Shown here piece after piece: positions 5,881-6,014 of a stretch of DNA of 6,014 nt. The notes beneath the pieces are model-generated. The model made no database searches. It was not told the origin of the DNA and was given only the letters and a program-made list of their open reading frames with translations. The stretch lies in contig CAMOZF010000121.1 of assembly GCA_946630765.1 (NCBI GenBank), positions 1-6,014 of the forward strand, in the 5' to 3' direction. Position 1 is the stretch's first letter; each line of letters opens with the position of its first letter. The position numbers and the translations under genes are program-made. Origin of the DNA: an uncultured Lachnospiraceae bacterium. GTDB lineage: Bacteria > Bacillota_A > Clostridia > Lachnospirales > Lachnospiraceae.

Positions 5881-5961
5881 GGAGGGAAATACTGTTTGTC
5901 ACCCCCTACCTTCCATCACAGACAACCGCGCTATAAATCGTTCGAATTATCGTTCAATGAA

Positions 5962-5990
5962 TTGACATATCGATCGATTTTTAGTAAAAT
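5962..5990 (+). promoter_or_regulatory. Strong plus-strand promoter facing out of the window
   Basis: A perfect TTGACA (5962-5967), 17 bases and TAAAAT (5985-5990, five of six) point to the right; the gene served starts beyond 6014. The spacer contains the 10-base palindrome ATCGATCGAT (5969-5978), and just upstream ATCGTTC recurs at a 12-base period (5938-5944 and 5950-5956). This arrangement suggests a regulated promoter, divergent from the small gene. The rest of 5727-6014 holds no convincing gene. Confidence 0.65.
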
Positions 5991-6014
5991 AAAAGCAGAA
6001 AATAATCAATACGA

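Noticed and set aside
5880..6014. A plus-strand frame starting at TTG 5896 after AAGGAGG
   Set aside because: The frame is open to the edge, but it runs through the strong plus-strand promoter at 5962-5990, would need a rare start, and reads like non-coding DNA. The AAGGAGG is partly the complement of the minus-strand -35 region.

Overview
The window carries most of one minus-strand operon of about 5.2 kb, which enters at the left edge and starts near position 5272, plus a short accessory-looking region (about 5320-6014) upstream of it. Strong AGGAGG-type ribosome binding sites, sigma-A/sigma70-type promoters, ATGA stop/start overlaps and a G+C-rich coding style point to a Firmicute, probably a Clostridia member such as Lachnospiraceae or a relative. 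That placement is inferred from style, not from a marker gene.

The operon order, in the direction of transcription (right to left), is: an acyl-adenylating ligase with a C-terminal carrier-protein domain (5214-3259); two tandem, related PlsC-type acyltransferases (3257-2607 and 2610-1939); a stand-alone acyl carrier protein (1887-1636); a two-domain protein joining an LRAT/NlpC-like Cys-His domain to a Sfp-type 4'-phosphopantetheinyl transferase (1639-560); and a membrane-anchored alpha/beta hydrolase that runs off the left edge (563-<1). The genes are very tightly packed: three junctions are 4-bp ATGA overlaps and one has a single base between stop and start. A well-formed promoter lies just before the first gene, and its -10 box sits in a dyad and a 12-bp-period direct repeat.

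Together the genes look like a self-contained acyl-handling pathway. The phosphopantetheinyl transferase would arm the two carrier proteins, the ligase would activate a fatty (or other carboxylic) acid and load it on a carrier, and the two acyltransferases would move acyl groups to a lipid acceptor at the membrane. The LRAT-like domain and the hydrolase could supply, remodel or release acyl chains. The individual families are recognised from motifs; the joint pathway and its product are inference.

Upstream, 5370-5726 (minus) holds a small gene that reads in one frame through a single internal TGA: a 43-codon first part with an excellent ribosome binding site, then an open second part with none. 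A strong hairpin-plus-U terminator follows and insulates the operon. Between it and the right edge lies a repeat-rich regulatory stretch: a 29-bp tandem repeat carrying evenly spaced ACTGT words over the probable promoter of the small gene, and a strong plus-strand promoter with a 10-bp palindrome between its boxes, driving a gene outside the window. No RNA genes, insertion sequences or CRISPR arrays are visible.
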